Assembly (NCBI RefSeq): GCF_003596335.1
Contig: NZ_QZCH01000004.1
Span: forward strand, 1-64,000
Source: Motilimonas pumila
GTDB taxonomy: Bacteria; Pseudomonadota; Gammaproteobacteria; Enterobacterales; CBDFNC01
Direction: 5' to 3'
DNA length: 64,000 nucleotides
This document shows, piece by piece, positions 56,774 to 64,000 of the stretch. The translations under genes were made by a program, and so were the position numbers. Position 1 is the stretch's first letter, and every line of letters begins with the position of its first letter. The notes beneath the pieces were generated by a model. It worked only from the letters and a program-made list of their open reading frames with translations, had not been told where the DNA came from and searched no databases.

Positions 56774-58060
56774 ATGGAAATACTGGACGATTTAAAGGCG
56801 ATACTGCGCCAACTGCCTGCAAGCGATGAAACTCTCATGAGCTGGCACTTTCCTATAAAGGAAAATAACCTACTGGCTTGGTTACACGCACAAACCGAGT
56901 TTCCACAGCTTTATTTCAGTGATAAAGACGACCAAGCCGAAACCGCGATTTTGGGCTGCGCTTGGCAAACTAACAGCGCAGAGATCCCGCCGGAGCTCAA
57001 AGACGTCACTTTATACGGTGGCCAAGGGTTTGACTTGCGCAGCCAGTGGCCTGAATTTGGTCATTGCCGTTTTATTTTGCCTCGGCTTAAGCTCACCCGC
57101 CAAGGCAAACACGTCGTATTAACGTGTTACCTATGTACCCTGTCTCAAGACCTGGCCACGGAAATTTCAGATTGCTTAACCTTACTGGAAAAGCTACAAC
57201 AAAAAACACCGCTACACTGGCAACCACCTGGCATTGCATCGCGTACCGACAGTCCCAGTTTTGAACAATGGCAACAACAGGTAAACACGGTTTGCAGCCC
57301 AGCATTTCAGCAACATACTGCTAAAGTGGTGCTATCACGTAGTACCGAGCTGGTGTGTCATCATCAAGTCGACCCGTTTTTATTACTTGCACGATGGCAA
57401 ACCTTAAACGCTAACTGTTTTCAATTTCTATTTCGGTGGCACGACGGCCCGGCTTTTATTGGTTGTACGCCAGAACGATTATATTTACGCAGCGGCGCGC
57501 GCCTAACCACCGAGGCGCTTGCCGGAACAATGGCCCGAGGCCAGTCATCTCAAGAAGACGAAACCATTAGCCAAGATTTACTTCATGATCCCAAAATACA
57601 CCGTGAAAACCAGTTGGTGCTTGATGATATCTTGCATCACCTAAAAAGCGTCAGCTTAGACGTGGGGATCGACAAAATTGGGGTCTTAAAGCTCAATCAT
57701 ATTTTGCATCTCAAGCAACGCATTCACGCTTACTTAAAGCCGGAAGTAGAAGACCAACATTTACTCAATGCTCTACACCCAACTCCCGCAGTCGGTGGCA
57801 CACCACGTCAAGCCGCGCTGGACTTTATTGCGGAACAAGAACCCTATTCAAGAGGCTGGTATGCTGGCGCTATTGGTATGTTAAGCCGTAAGCAAAGCCA
57901 CTTTGCTGTCGCCATTCGTAGCGCGTTAGTGGCAGGTAATACAGTACAACTGTTTGCTGGAGCAGGCATAGTGAAAGGCTCACAGCCGGCTGAAGAATGG
58001 CAAGAGTTAAATAACAAAATTGCCACTGTGTATTCACTATTGGAGCCAACATGGCGTTAA
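56774..58060 (+). CDS. menF: Isochorismate synthase (menaquinone-specific)
   Basis: Converts chorismate to isochorismate, the first menaquinone step. The 428 residues end in the chorismate-binding domain: KVVLSRSTEL near 180, FIGCTPERLYLRSGARLTTEALAGTMARG near 225-255, HPTPAVGGTPRQ near 335 and YSRGWYAGAIGM near 358. KGSQPAEEWQELNNKI near 400 closes it. These match MenF/EntC rather than anthranilate synthase. It overlaps menD by 10 bases and begins the menF-D-H-B-C-E cluster. Confidence 0.94.
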   Translation: MEILDDLKAILRQLPASDETLMSWHFPIKENNLLAWLHAQTEFPQLYFSDKDDQAETAILGCAWQTNSAEIPPELKDVTLYGGQGFDLRSQWPEFGHCRFILPRLKLTRQGKHVVLTCYLCTLSQDLATEISDCLTLLEKLQQKTPLHWQPPGIASRTDSPSFEQWQQQVNTVCSPAFQQHTAKVVLSRSTELVCHHQVDPFLLLARWQTLNANCFQFLFRWHDGPAFIGCTPERLYLRSGARLTTEALAGTMARGQSSQEDETISQDLLHDPKIHRENQLVLDDILHHLKSVSLDVGIDKIGVLKLNHILHLKQRIHAYLKPEVEDQHLLNALHPTPAVGGTPRQAALDFIAEQEPYSRGWYAGAIGMLSRKQSHFAVAIRSALVAGNTVQLFAGAGIVKGSQPAEEWQELNNKIATVYSLLEPTWR

Positions 58061-59832
58061 TGCAAAGTAATAATATCAATTTAGTCTGGGCACAGTTGAT
58101 CATTGAAAGTGTGGTACGCGCAGGCGTAAACCATATATTTGTCGCTCCGGGTTCACGCTCAACGCCACTCGCCTTAGCCGCTCATCACCATCCTGCGGTT
58201 AGCTTACTGCGCCATTTTGACGAACGCGGTTTAGGTTTTATGGCGCTTGGCTGCGCCAAAGCATCGCAACAAGCCGTCGCGATTATCACTACCTCTGGTA
58301 CCGCCGTCGCAAACCTGCATCCGGCGGTGATAGAAGCCGAATTAACCCAAGTGCCACTCATCATTTTAACGGCTGACAGGCCCGTCGAGCTGCTGCAATG
58401 CGGAGCGAATCAAGCCATTGAGCAAGTGGGCATATTTAGCCCCGCGGTGAAGTTAGATCTCGCGTTGCCGACAGCAGACAAAGCGATAGACGCACACTTT
58501 GTATTAAGCCGCTGTGCCCACCTTCTTGCCAAGCAACAAGCTCAGCCACAACCAGTGCATATTAACTGCCCATTTCGAGAGCCGTTTTACCCAGCCAACT
58601 TCGAGGCAGAGCCCACGCTCGACTTTAACCTTGAACATGCACTGAGCAATTGGCTTGAGCAAGATAATGTTCATCAAAGCTTTGGCAAAAGGTCAACCCA
58701 TAGCGAAGCCATGTTGGGCTGGGATAAGCTGCAACAAGGCAAAGGGCTGATCATTGTAGGCCAACTTGACGCGGGCAATGAACAAGTCAACGCCATCGCC
58801 GATTGGGCACAACAGCTTAATTGGCCTTTATTATTGGATATTCAATCCAGCGGTAAAGGCCATATCCATAGCTTGCATTATTACGATGCCTGCTTACAGC
58901 AAACGGCCTTTGCTGAGCAACTGAACCAAGCAGAAGTGGTGATTCAATTTGGAGCTCGACTAGTATCTAAACGCCTTAGTCAGTGGCTTAACCATTATCA
59001 AGGCCAATATCACCAAGTACATATACTGGCCCCTCACGCCACTGATGTCAGTCAACGCGCGCTTGACCCTTGGCATCGCAGCGCAGTGCACCACATAGCT
59101 TATTTGTCAGAGTGGCTCAACGCTCACGCCGTCAGCGTGATCCATCCGCATTCAGATTGGTTAGCACGATTGCGCCATGCAGATAACCAAATGTTGCAAA
59201 TGGTCACTGATTTTGTCGACCAAAGCAGCCACGCCTGCGCGATTTCAGAACTCTCGGTTTGCCATAGCTTGAGCCGCTTAGTCCCCGCCATGAGTAAACT
59301 ATTTATTGGCAACAGCCTGCCAGTGCGGCTAATGGACATGTTTGGCACGGCCAACAGTCGCCAACCGCAAGTCTTTACCAATCGCGGTGCCAGTGGCATT
59401 GATGGCCTGCTAGCCACCAGCGTTGGCATACACCAAGGCAGCCACATGCCATTGACGTTATTGATTGGGGATACGTCATTATTGCACGACCTAAATTCAT
59501 TGGCCCTGCTCAAAGACTTAACGCAAGCCTTGGTGGTTATCATACTGAACAATGATGGCGGGGCTATTTTTAATTTATTGCCAGTACCTGAAACGGACAA
59601 TATTCAACAAGACTTATACCAGTTGCCCCATGGTTTAGATTTTGCGAGCGTGGCGAAAATGTTCGCCATTAACTATATGCGACCTCAAAACCAACAAGAG
59701 TTTGAACTCGATTATCAGGCGGCTTTAATGAGTCATCAAGCCTGTATCATTGAAATAAATGTGCCTCCAACACAAAGTAGCGAGCATATTCAACAGCTGG
59801 CACAACGCGCCCGTGACCTTACTTTATTCTAA
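58051..59832 (+). CDS. menD: SEPHCHC synthase (MenD)
   Basis: Thiamine-diphosphate enzyme that joins isochorismate with 2-oxoglutarate. The 593 residues start with the MenD-specific IFVAPGSRSTPLALAA near 25-40. Then come HFDERGLGFMALGCAKASQ near 55, TTSGTAVANLHPAVIEA near 80 and the ThDP/Mg loop GDTSLLHDLNSL near 465 with NNDGGAIFNLLP near 490. It overlaps menF by 10 bases. Its need for thiamine diphosphate links it to the thi operon only as a cofactor. Confidence 0.97.
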   Translation: MALMQSNNINLVWAQLIIESVVRAGVNHIFVAPGSRSTPLALAAHHHPAVSLLRHFDERGLGFMALGCAKASQQAVAIITTSGTAVANLHPAVIEAELTQVPLIILTADRPVELLQCGANQAIEQVGIFSPAVKLDLALPTADKAIDAHFVLSRCAHLLAKQQAQPQPVHINCPFREPFYPANFEAEPTLDFNLEHALSNWLEQDNVHQSFGKRSTHSEAMLGWDKLQQGKGLIIVGQLDAGNEQVNAIADWAQQLNWPLLLDIQSSGKGHIHSLHYYDACLQQTAFAEQLNQAEVVIQFGARLVSKRLSQWLNHYQGQYHQVHILAPHATDVSQRALDPWHRSAVHHIAYLSEWLNAHAVSVIHPHSDWLARLRHADNQMLQMVTDFVDQSSHACAISELSVCHSLSRLVPAMSKLFIGNSLPVRLMDMFGTANSRQPQVFTNRGASGIDGLLATSVGIHQGSHMPLTLLIGDTSLLHDLNSLALLKDLTQALVVIILNNDGGAIFNLLPVPETDNIQQDLYQLPHGLDFASVAKMFAINYMRPQNQQEFELDYQAALMSHQACIIEINVPPTQSSEHIQQLAQRARDLTLF

Positions 59833-60670
59833 TTACCGTAAGGCTACGCCGGCCCCTAACACCTCCTCATCGGCTATCCCTCTGGTATTGCTGCACGGCT
59901 TGCTCGGCAGGGGCGATGACTGGCAACCTCTGATTCAATCGCTACCTGGACAAGCTTGCCTGACCATAGACCTACCCGGTCACGGCAACAGCCCGTTTCG
60001 CTTACACACTGTGCCTATCAAACCGGGTAAGCGAAAAACCATCAATGAGTTACTTGAGGACGACGACGGCTTTGTGCAAACCGCGCAACTGATAGAGCAA
60101 GTATTGGATCAACACGGCATTTCTCAGTGTCACTTGCTGGGGTATTCATTAGGCGGACGTCTTGCGCAATACTTTGCTTGTCATTACCCACACAAGGTCA
60201 AGCAGCTCATTATTGAATCGGCTCACCCAGGCCTCACTGAGCACTCTGCCCGCCAGCAGCGGTGGCAACATGATTACCAGTGGGCGCAGAGGTTTGACCA
60301 AGAGCCGATCCGCGATGTCTTGGCAAAATGGTACCAACAGCCAGTGTTCAGCGATCTCAGCCAGCCGCAAATGCAAGACTTGATTGCCCGACGCTGTGAT
60401 AACCGCACCTATGATATTGCAGCGATGCTGTTAGCCACCTCATTAAGTCGGCAAGCAGACCTGAGCCAAGCATTGCGCAAGGCCGCTTTTCCTGTGCATT
60501 ACCTGTGTGGCGGCCAAGACAAAAAATTTAGCGCGTTGGCAGATTCACTTAGCAAAAGTTCTAACTCGATCACAAAGCACATTTTTCCTGCTTCAGGTCA
60601 TAACATTCATCGCTTTGAGCCCCTAAAATACAACCAAACCTTGATGCAATTGCTCGCTGCGTATCAATAA
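59813..60670 (+). CDS. menH: SHCHC synthase (MenH)
   Basis: Alpha/beta hydrolase fold enzyme that removes pyruvate from SEPHCHC. VLLHGLLGRGDDWQPLI near 25 gives the oxyanion region, LLGYSLGGRLAQYFA near 110 holds the nucleophile serine and ASGHNIHRFEP near 262 the histidine. A roughly 20-residue insertion near 65-80 (KPGKRKTINELLEDDDG) is longer than in E. coli MenH (252). The start is uncertain. I take a GTG at 59813, overlapping menD by 20 bases (about 285 residues); the frame is open to an ATG at 59759, deeper inside menD. Confidence 0.88.
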   Translation: MTLLYSNYRKATPAPNTSSSAIPLVLLHGLLGRGDDWQPLIQSLPGQACLTIDLPGHGNSPFRLHTVPIKPGKRKTINELLEDDDGFVQTAQLIEQVLDQHGISQCHLLGYSLGGRLAQYFACHYPHKVKQLIIESAHPGLTEHSARQQRWQHDYQWAQRFDQEPIRDVLAKWYQQPVFSDLSQPQMQDLIARRCDNRTYDIAAMLLATSLSRQADLSQALRKAAFPVHYLCGGQDKKFSALADSLSKSSNSITKHIFPASGHNIHRFEPLKYNQTLMQLLAAYQ

Positions 60671-60766
60671 CTTAACGACTGTTCTTAGTTGTCATTTAAA
60701 GCAAGTCAGCTTGATCTGCAGCCGTCTTTAGCATTGTATTTTTATCTTCATCAAGACGAGTTACTA

Positions 60767-61606
60767 ATGACTACAAGCATTAAACCAGGCCAACAATGGC
60801 AATCAGCAGAATTGAAATTTGACGATATCCTTTATCACAAAGCCAATGGCATCGCCAAAATCACCATCAATCGTCCTCAAGTGCGCAACGCTTTTCGCCC
60901 CAACACGGTGAAAGAGATGATGCAAGCCTTGTCAGATGCCCGTTATGACGATCAAATAGGCGTCATTATTTTAACCGGTCAAGGCGACCTTGCTTTCTGC
61001 TCAGGCGGCGACCAAAAGGTACGCGGTGATTCAGGCTACCAAGACGACTCTGGCGTACATCACTTAAATGTTCTGGATTTCCAACGCCAGATCCGCACCT
61101 GCCCGAAACCGGTAGTGGCGATGGTCGCAGGTTATGCTGTCGGCGGAGGTCACGTATTGCATATGATGTGTGACCTGACCATTGCGGCTGAAAATGCGCA
61201 GTTTGGTCAAACCGGTCCTAAAGTGGGCTCATTTGACGGTGGCTGGGGAGCCAGCTACATGGCACGCATTGTTGGCCAGAAAAAAGCCCGTGAAATCTGG
61301 TTTTTATGCCGTATGTATGACGCTCAGGAAGCCTTAGACATGGGCTTAGTCAATACTGTTGTGCCACTGCCCGAGTTAGAAGTAGAAACGGTGCAATGGT
61401 GCCAAGAAATGCTGCAAAATAGTCCAATGGCGCTACGCTGCTTGAAAGCGGCACTAAACGCCGACTGTGATGGTCAAGCGGGTCTGCAAGAGCTTGCGGG
61501 AAATGCCACCATGCTATTTTACATGACCGAAGAAGGCCAAGAGGGTCGTAATGCTTTTAATGAAAAGCGTCCACCGGACTTTGAAAAATTTGGCCGCAAC
61601 CCTTAA
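60767..61606 (+). CDS. menB: 1,4-dihydroxy-2-naphthoyl-CoA synthase
   Basis: Crotonase-fold enzyme that closes the naphthoate ring. About 279 residues with [18 protein letters not shown] near 33-50, [12 protein letters not shown] near 80, [25 protein letters not shown] near 115-140 and [27 protein letters not shown] near 160-185. All are strongly conserved in MenB. I start at the ATG at 60767 ([11 protein letters not shown]); the frame is open from a TTG at 60689. The length then matches E. coli MenB (285). It lies about 95 bases after menH. Confidence 0.96.
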   Translation: MTTSIKPGQQWQSAELKFDDILYHKANGIAKITINRPQVRNAFRPNTVKEMMQALSDARYDDQIGVIILTGQGDLAFCSGGDQKVRGDSGYQDDSGVHHLNVLDFQRQIRTCPKPVVAMVAGYAVGGGHVLHMMCDLTIAAENAQFGQTGPKVGSFDGGWGASYMARIVGQKKAREIWFLCRMYDAQEALDMGLVNTVVPLPELEVETVQWCQEMLQNSPMALRCLKAALNADCDGQAGLQELAGNATMLFYMTEEGQEGRNAFNEKRPPDFEKFGRNP

Positions 61607-61874
61607 CGTCGATAAAACGCTAGCAATCTAAGGTCTTGTGACGGAAACCGAAATCATAGAGGCTGGAAAATGGCGATACTACGAATAGCTATCGCCGTTG
61701 TTACCAAAGTAAGGCACCGGCTGGACAAATAGTTATAGACCCTGGCGCGAAACGTCAGCCTGTATAAAAGGATACAAGATCGCCAACTCACCTTATACCT
61801 CCACATCACTCAGTCCTCACTGTCCTTGGCAGCAAATTTGGCTATTCCAATGCCATTGGCCATTACGTCAAAGC

Positions 61875-62807
61875 ATGGCATTTAATGGCCATTCACTCAC
61901 GAGTAGAGAAGTGGCATATGCGCTGGTAAAAACCGAGCGGCAATATCATCTAGCCGAAATTGCGCCATTACCCGGTTTTAGCCAAGAGACATTAGCACAA
62001 AGCGTACGGGCATTTTATCAAGCCTGTACTGGCCTAGTTCCGTCTCTTCCACCGAGTGCGGCATGGGCTTGGGATACATTATCACAACCACCATCACTGA
62101 CAACGCCAGCTGTTGACGCCGCGTTATTGCATTTGCCTGCAGGGTTATCTCCCGCCGCAATGCATCAATACATTCAACAGCAAGCGGCCCAGATACATCA
62201 GAGCCGCTCGATTAAACTCAAAGTAGCTCGCCATCAACCTCACTATGAAGCTTTTGCTTTGGCAGAAATACTTACGATGAATCCGCAACTTTCGATTCGC
62301 TGCGACGCCAACCAAGGCTGGCAAGAGCAGCAGTTTATCGAGTTTGCCCAAAGACTCGACCCTGCGCATAAGGCGCAAATAGAATATATTGAAGAGCCTT
62401 GCAGCAATCTTCCGGAAGCATTAGCCATCGCCAAACAACAAGGCCTAGTGCTCGCCCTTGATGAACATTTACAAGCCCCCAGTTTCAAGCCATTTTATCA
62501 CCCCCAACTGGGCGCATTTGTCATCAAACCCAGCCTAGTAGGTAGCCATCAACGCTGTAAGGAGCTGATTGACTTTGCCCATCAACAAGGTTGGCAAGCC
62601 AGTTTAAGCTCAAGCTTTGAATCCCCCCTTGGCCTTGCCATGATTGCCGCCATGGCGCAGCGCCTTACGCCAGACCATTCACCGGGCTTAGATACCGCTA
62701 AGTATTTCGAGCCAAACACAAAAAGCGATTTACCGCGAAACAATGACTATCAAGCCTGGGTAAAGTGGATCAAACATCTACCTTTGATATGGCATGCGAC
62801 ACAATAA
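61875..62807 (+). CDS. menC: o-Succinylbenzoate synthase, start codon not resolved
   Basis: Enolase-superfamily dehydratase of the menaquinone pathway. EIAPLPGFSQETL near 28, SIKLKVARH near 117, RCDANQGW near 140, YIEEP near 170 and ALDEHL near 195 give the catalytic lysines and metal ligands. The first ATG (61875) leaves the protein about 16 residues short of E. coli MenC. In frame upstream, QIWLFQCHWPLRQS continues the family-like N-terminus, but the frame has no ATG, GTG or TTG back to a stop at 61710. AAGGA lies six bases before an in-frame ATC at 61779. The true start is therefore probably upstream and unusual, or one base was altered. Confidence 0.88.
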   Translation: MAFNGHSLTSREVAYALVKTERQYHLAEIAPLPGFSQETLAQSVRAFYQACTGLVPSLPPSAAWAWDTLSQPPSLTTPAVDAALLHLPAGLSPAAMHQYIQQQAAQIHQSRSIKLKVARHQPHYEAFALAEILTMNPQLSIRCDANQGWQEQQFIEFAQRLDPAHKAQIEYIEEPCSNLPEALAIAKQQGLVLALDEHLQAPSFKPFYHPQLGAFVIKPSLVGSHQRCKELIDFAHQQGWQASLSSSFESPLGLAMIAAMAQRLTPDHSPGLDTAKYFEPNTKSDLPRNNDYQAWVKWIKHLPLIWHATQ

Positions 62808-62944
62808 AACGGTGCAAAAAAGAGGCAGCCTTATCTTACGACGCCACTTCATACTCTGGCTTCTCGCGGTGACTCTGTACTATGATTGTCTTGCCAGCGT
62901 CATTTTTAAATACCGATTCACACCTTGATTGAAGTAGCTTGATT

Positions 62945-64000
62945 ATGTCAACCCACGCATTGCCATCGGCTGTAAAACCCTCATATCCCTCAACCATGAA
63001 TGTTTGCCCTGTCGCGTATTTCGCGCAACATCAGCCCTTGCACCGCGCTTTGCAAATGGATGCGCAGGGCGTCACATATCAAGCATTAGACCAAGAGGTA
63101 ACGGCGTTATCTGAAAGCTTATACCATCAAATCTCACAGCCTGGCTCGCCACTGGTTGTTGCGATCATCAGCCAAGATGCAACCGAAATTGTTCCTCTGC
63201 TGTTTGCCTGTTTACGATTAGGTTATGTCTTGTGCCCTATTGCGCCGCAATTACCGGCCAAAGAGATTTTACAACGTTGCTTATATAGCGGCATTCGTTA
63301 TGTGATTGACGACCAAGCTACCTTAACCTCACAGCAGCTCCAACAAGCCGCACTAAGCAAAATAACGCAACAGCGGAACGCAATAAAACCCGCCCCTGCC
63401 ATTGCTCCCCCTCAACCATCGACTAAAATTGTCCCAGCGCGAGCTTGCACCGCAGTGTTTACCTCAGGCAGTAGTGGTCAAGCCAAAGCGGTAATACACA
63501 GTTTTAGTAATCATTATTTTAGTGCCGCCGGCTCACAGCAAATACTGCCTTTTCACAATAAGCATGCATGGTTACTGAGCTTGCCGCTTTACCACATTGC
63601 TGGCATCGCCTTGGTGATGCGAGCCATGTTAGCCGGTGGCACCTTGGTGATTTCAAAGCAAAATTTTATTGCTGCTTTACAAAACCACTATGTTACCCAT
63701 GCCTCTCTTGTGCCGACGCAGGTTTACCGTTTATTGCAAAGCCGTAAACTGGCAGGTAAAGCCTCGGACAGTCACTTACAGCATGTATTGGTTGGCGGCG
63801 CGGCGTTGCCTCAGTCCTTATTACAAGAATTAGCCACGCAACCCTTCGAAAGCTACATCAGTTATGGCTTAACGGAAATGAGCTCACAAGTCGCGACCGT
63901 CTCCGTCGCCAGTCTGTTGGCCAGTGATGCCAAGTCTTACCAGCTTTTACCTTTTCGCCAAGTTAAAGTATCACAGCAAGAACTGCTGCTTAAAGGCGAG
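62945..64000 (+). CDS. menE: o-Succinylbenzoate-CoA ligase (cut by window end)
   Basis: AMP-forming ligase that activates o-succinylbenzoate with CoA. 352 codons are present and the frame is open to the window edge. The AMP-binding motif TAVFTSGSSGQAKAVIHS near 170 is followed by LSLPLYHIAGIALVMRAM near 210 and ISYGLTEMSSQV near 310, as in MenE. The ATG at 62945 is used; a second in-frame ATG lies 17 codons on. The protein should continue for about 120 residues beyond the window. The 137 bases after menC show no terminator, so menE is likely part of the cluster. Confidence 0.94.
   Translation, partial: MSTHALPSAVKPSYPSTMNVCPVAYFAQHQPLHRALQMDAQGVTYQALDQEVTALSESLYHQISQPGSPLVVAIISQDATEIVPLLFACLRLGYVLCPIAPQLPAKEILQRCLYSGIRYVIDDQATLTSQQLQQAALSKITQQRNAIKPAPAIAPPQPSTKIVPARACTAVFTSGSSGQAKAVIHSFSNHYFSAAGSQQILPFHNKHAWLLSLPLYHIAGIALVMRAMLAGGTLVISKQNFIAALQNHYVTHASLVPTQVYRLLQSRKLAGKASDSHLQHVLVGGAALPQSLLQELATQPFESYISYGLTEMSSQVATVSVASLLASDAKSYQLLPFRQVKVSQQELLLKGE

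Noticed and set aside
59124..59600. 158-codon open frame antisense to menD
   Set aside because: menD is intact with all its motifs, and the opposite frame lacks start signals and any recognisable pattern.

Overview
The window is ordinary chromosome of a marine-type gammaproteobacterium, most like the Alteromonadales (Shewanella, Agarivorans, Psychromonas or Ferrimonas relatives). Three things point there: the block thrT-glyT-tyrU-thrU beside tuf and birA-murB; the order gmk-rpoZ-spoT-trmH; and a complete menaquinone pathway together with a fused thiDE gene. The genus cannot be fixed from the sequence alone. There is no prophage, transposase, CRISPR array or plasmid function. Nearly all coding space is intact.

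Layout. 1-2775: 5' end of tuf, four tRNAs with a strong stable-RNA promoter, birA and murB, all on the minus strand. 2864-4868: a GNAT gene, then amtB behind a good sigma-54 promoter and an NtrC-like site. 5051-13448: an accessory block in which two paralogous, six-cysteine lipoproteins flank an orphan UDP-sugar dehydrogenase, a GH1 glucosidase, acpH and a small secreted protein. 13688-17828: gmk, an ERIC-like repeat, rpoZ, spoT, trmH. 17890-24440: an insertion relative to the enterobacterial spoT-trmH-recG order, holding a YbaK-like deacylase, an RpoH-type sigma factor, a MarR regulator with matching palindromes, phospholipase A, a chemoreceptor, a DUF4272 protein and a TolA-like secreted protein. 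24786-26923: recG with its own promoter and a LexA box. 27166-35067: an AsmA-like protein, a GNAT-thioesterase fusion, a spermidine-synthase-like protein with a membrane partner, aqpZ, pgi, ssb. 35090-42404: a YajR-like MFS transporter, a CsgD-like regulator, uvrA with an SOS box, a lytic transglycosylase, dapD. 42480-48590: an nfrB-nfrA-DUF4434 operon with c-di-GMP-binding MshEN motifs. 48781-55323: thiC-thiDE-thiF-thiS-thiG-thiH behind a TPP riboswitch. 55516-64000: a DUF1289 gene, menA, then menF-menD-menH-menB-menC-menE, with menE cut by the window end.

Genes that work together. The thi operon makes thiamine phosphate and is switched by TPP. The men cluster makes demethylmenaquinone from chorismate. 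The nfr operon should make and export a surface polysaccharide under c-di-GMP control. The MarR-RpoH-YbaK group looks like a self-contained stress-regulation unit. The most interesting leads are that MarR/RpoH unit, the SOS box on recG, the twin lipoproteins, the nfr operon and the missing standard start codon of menC.
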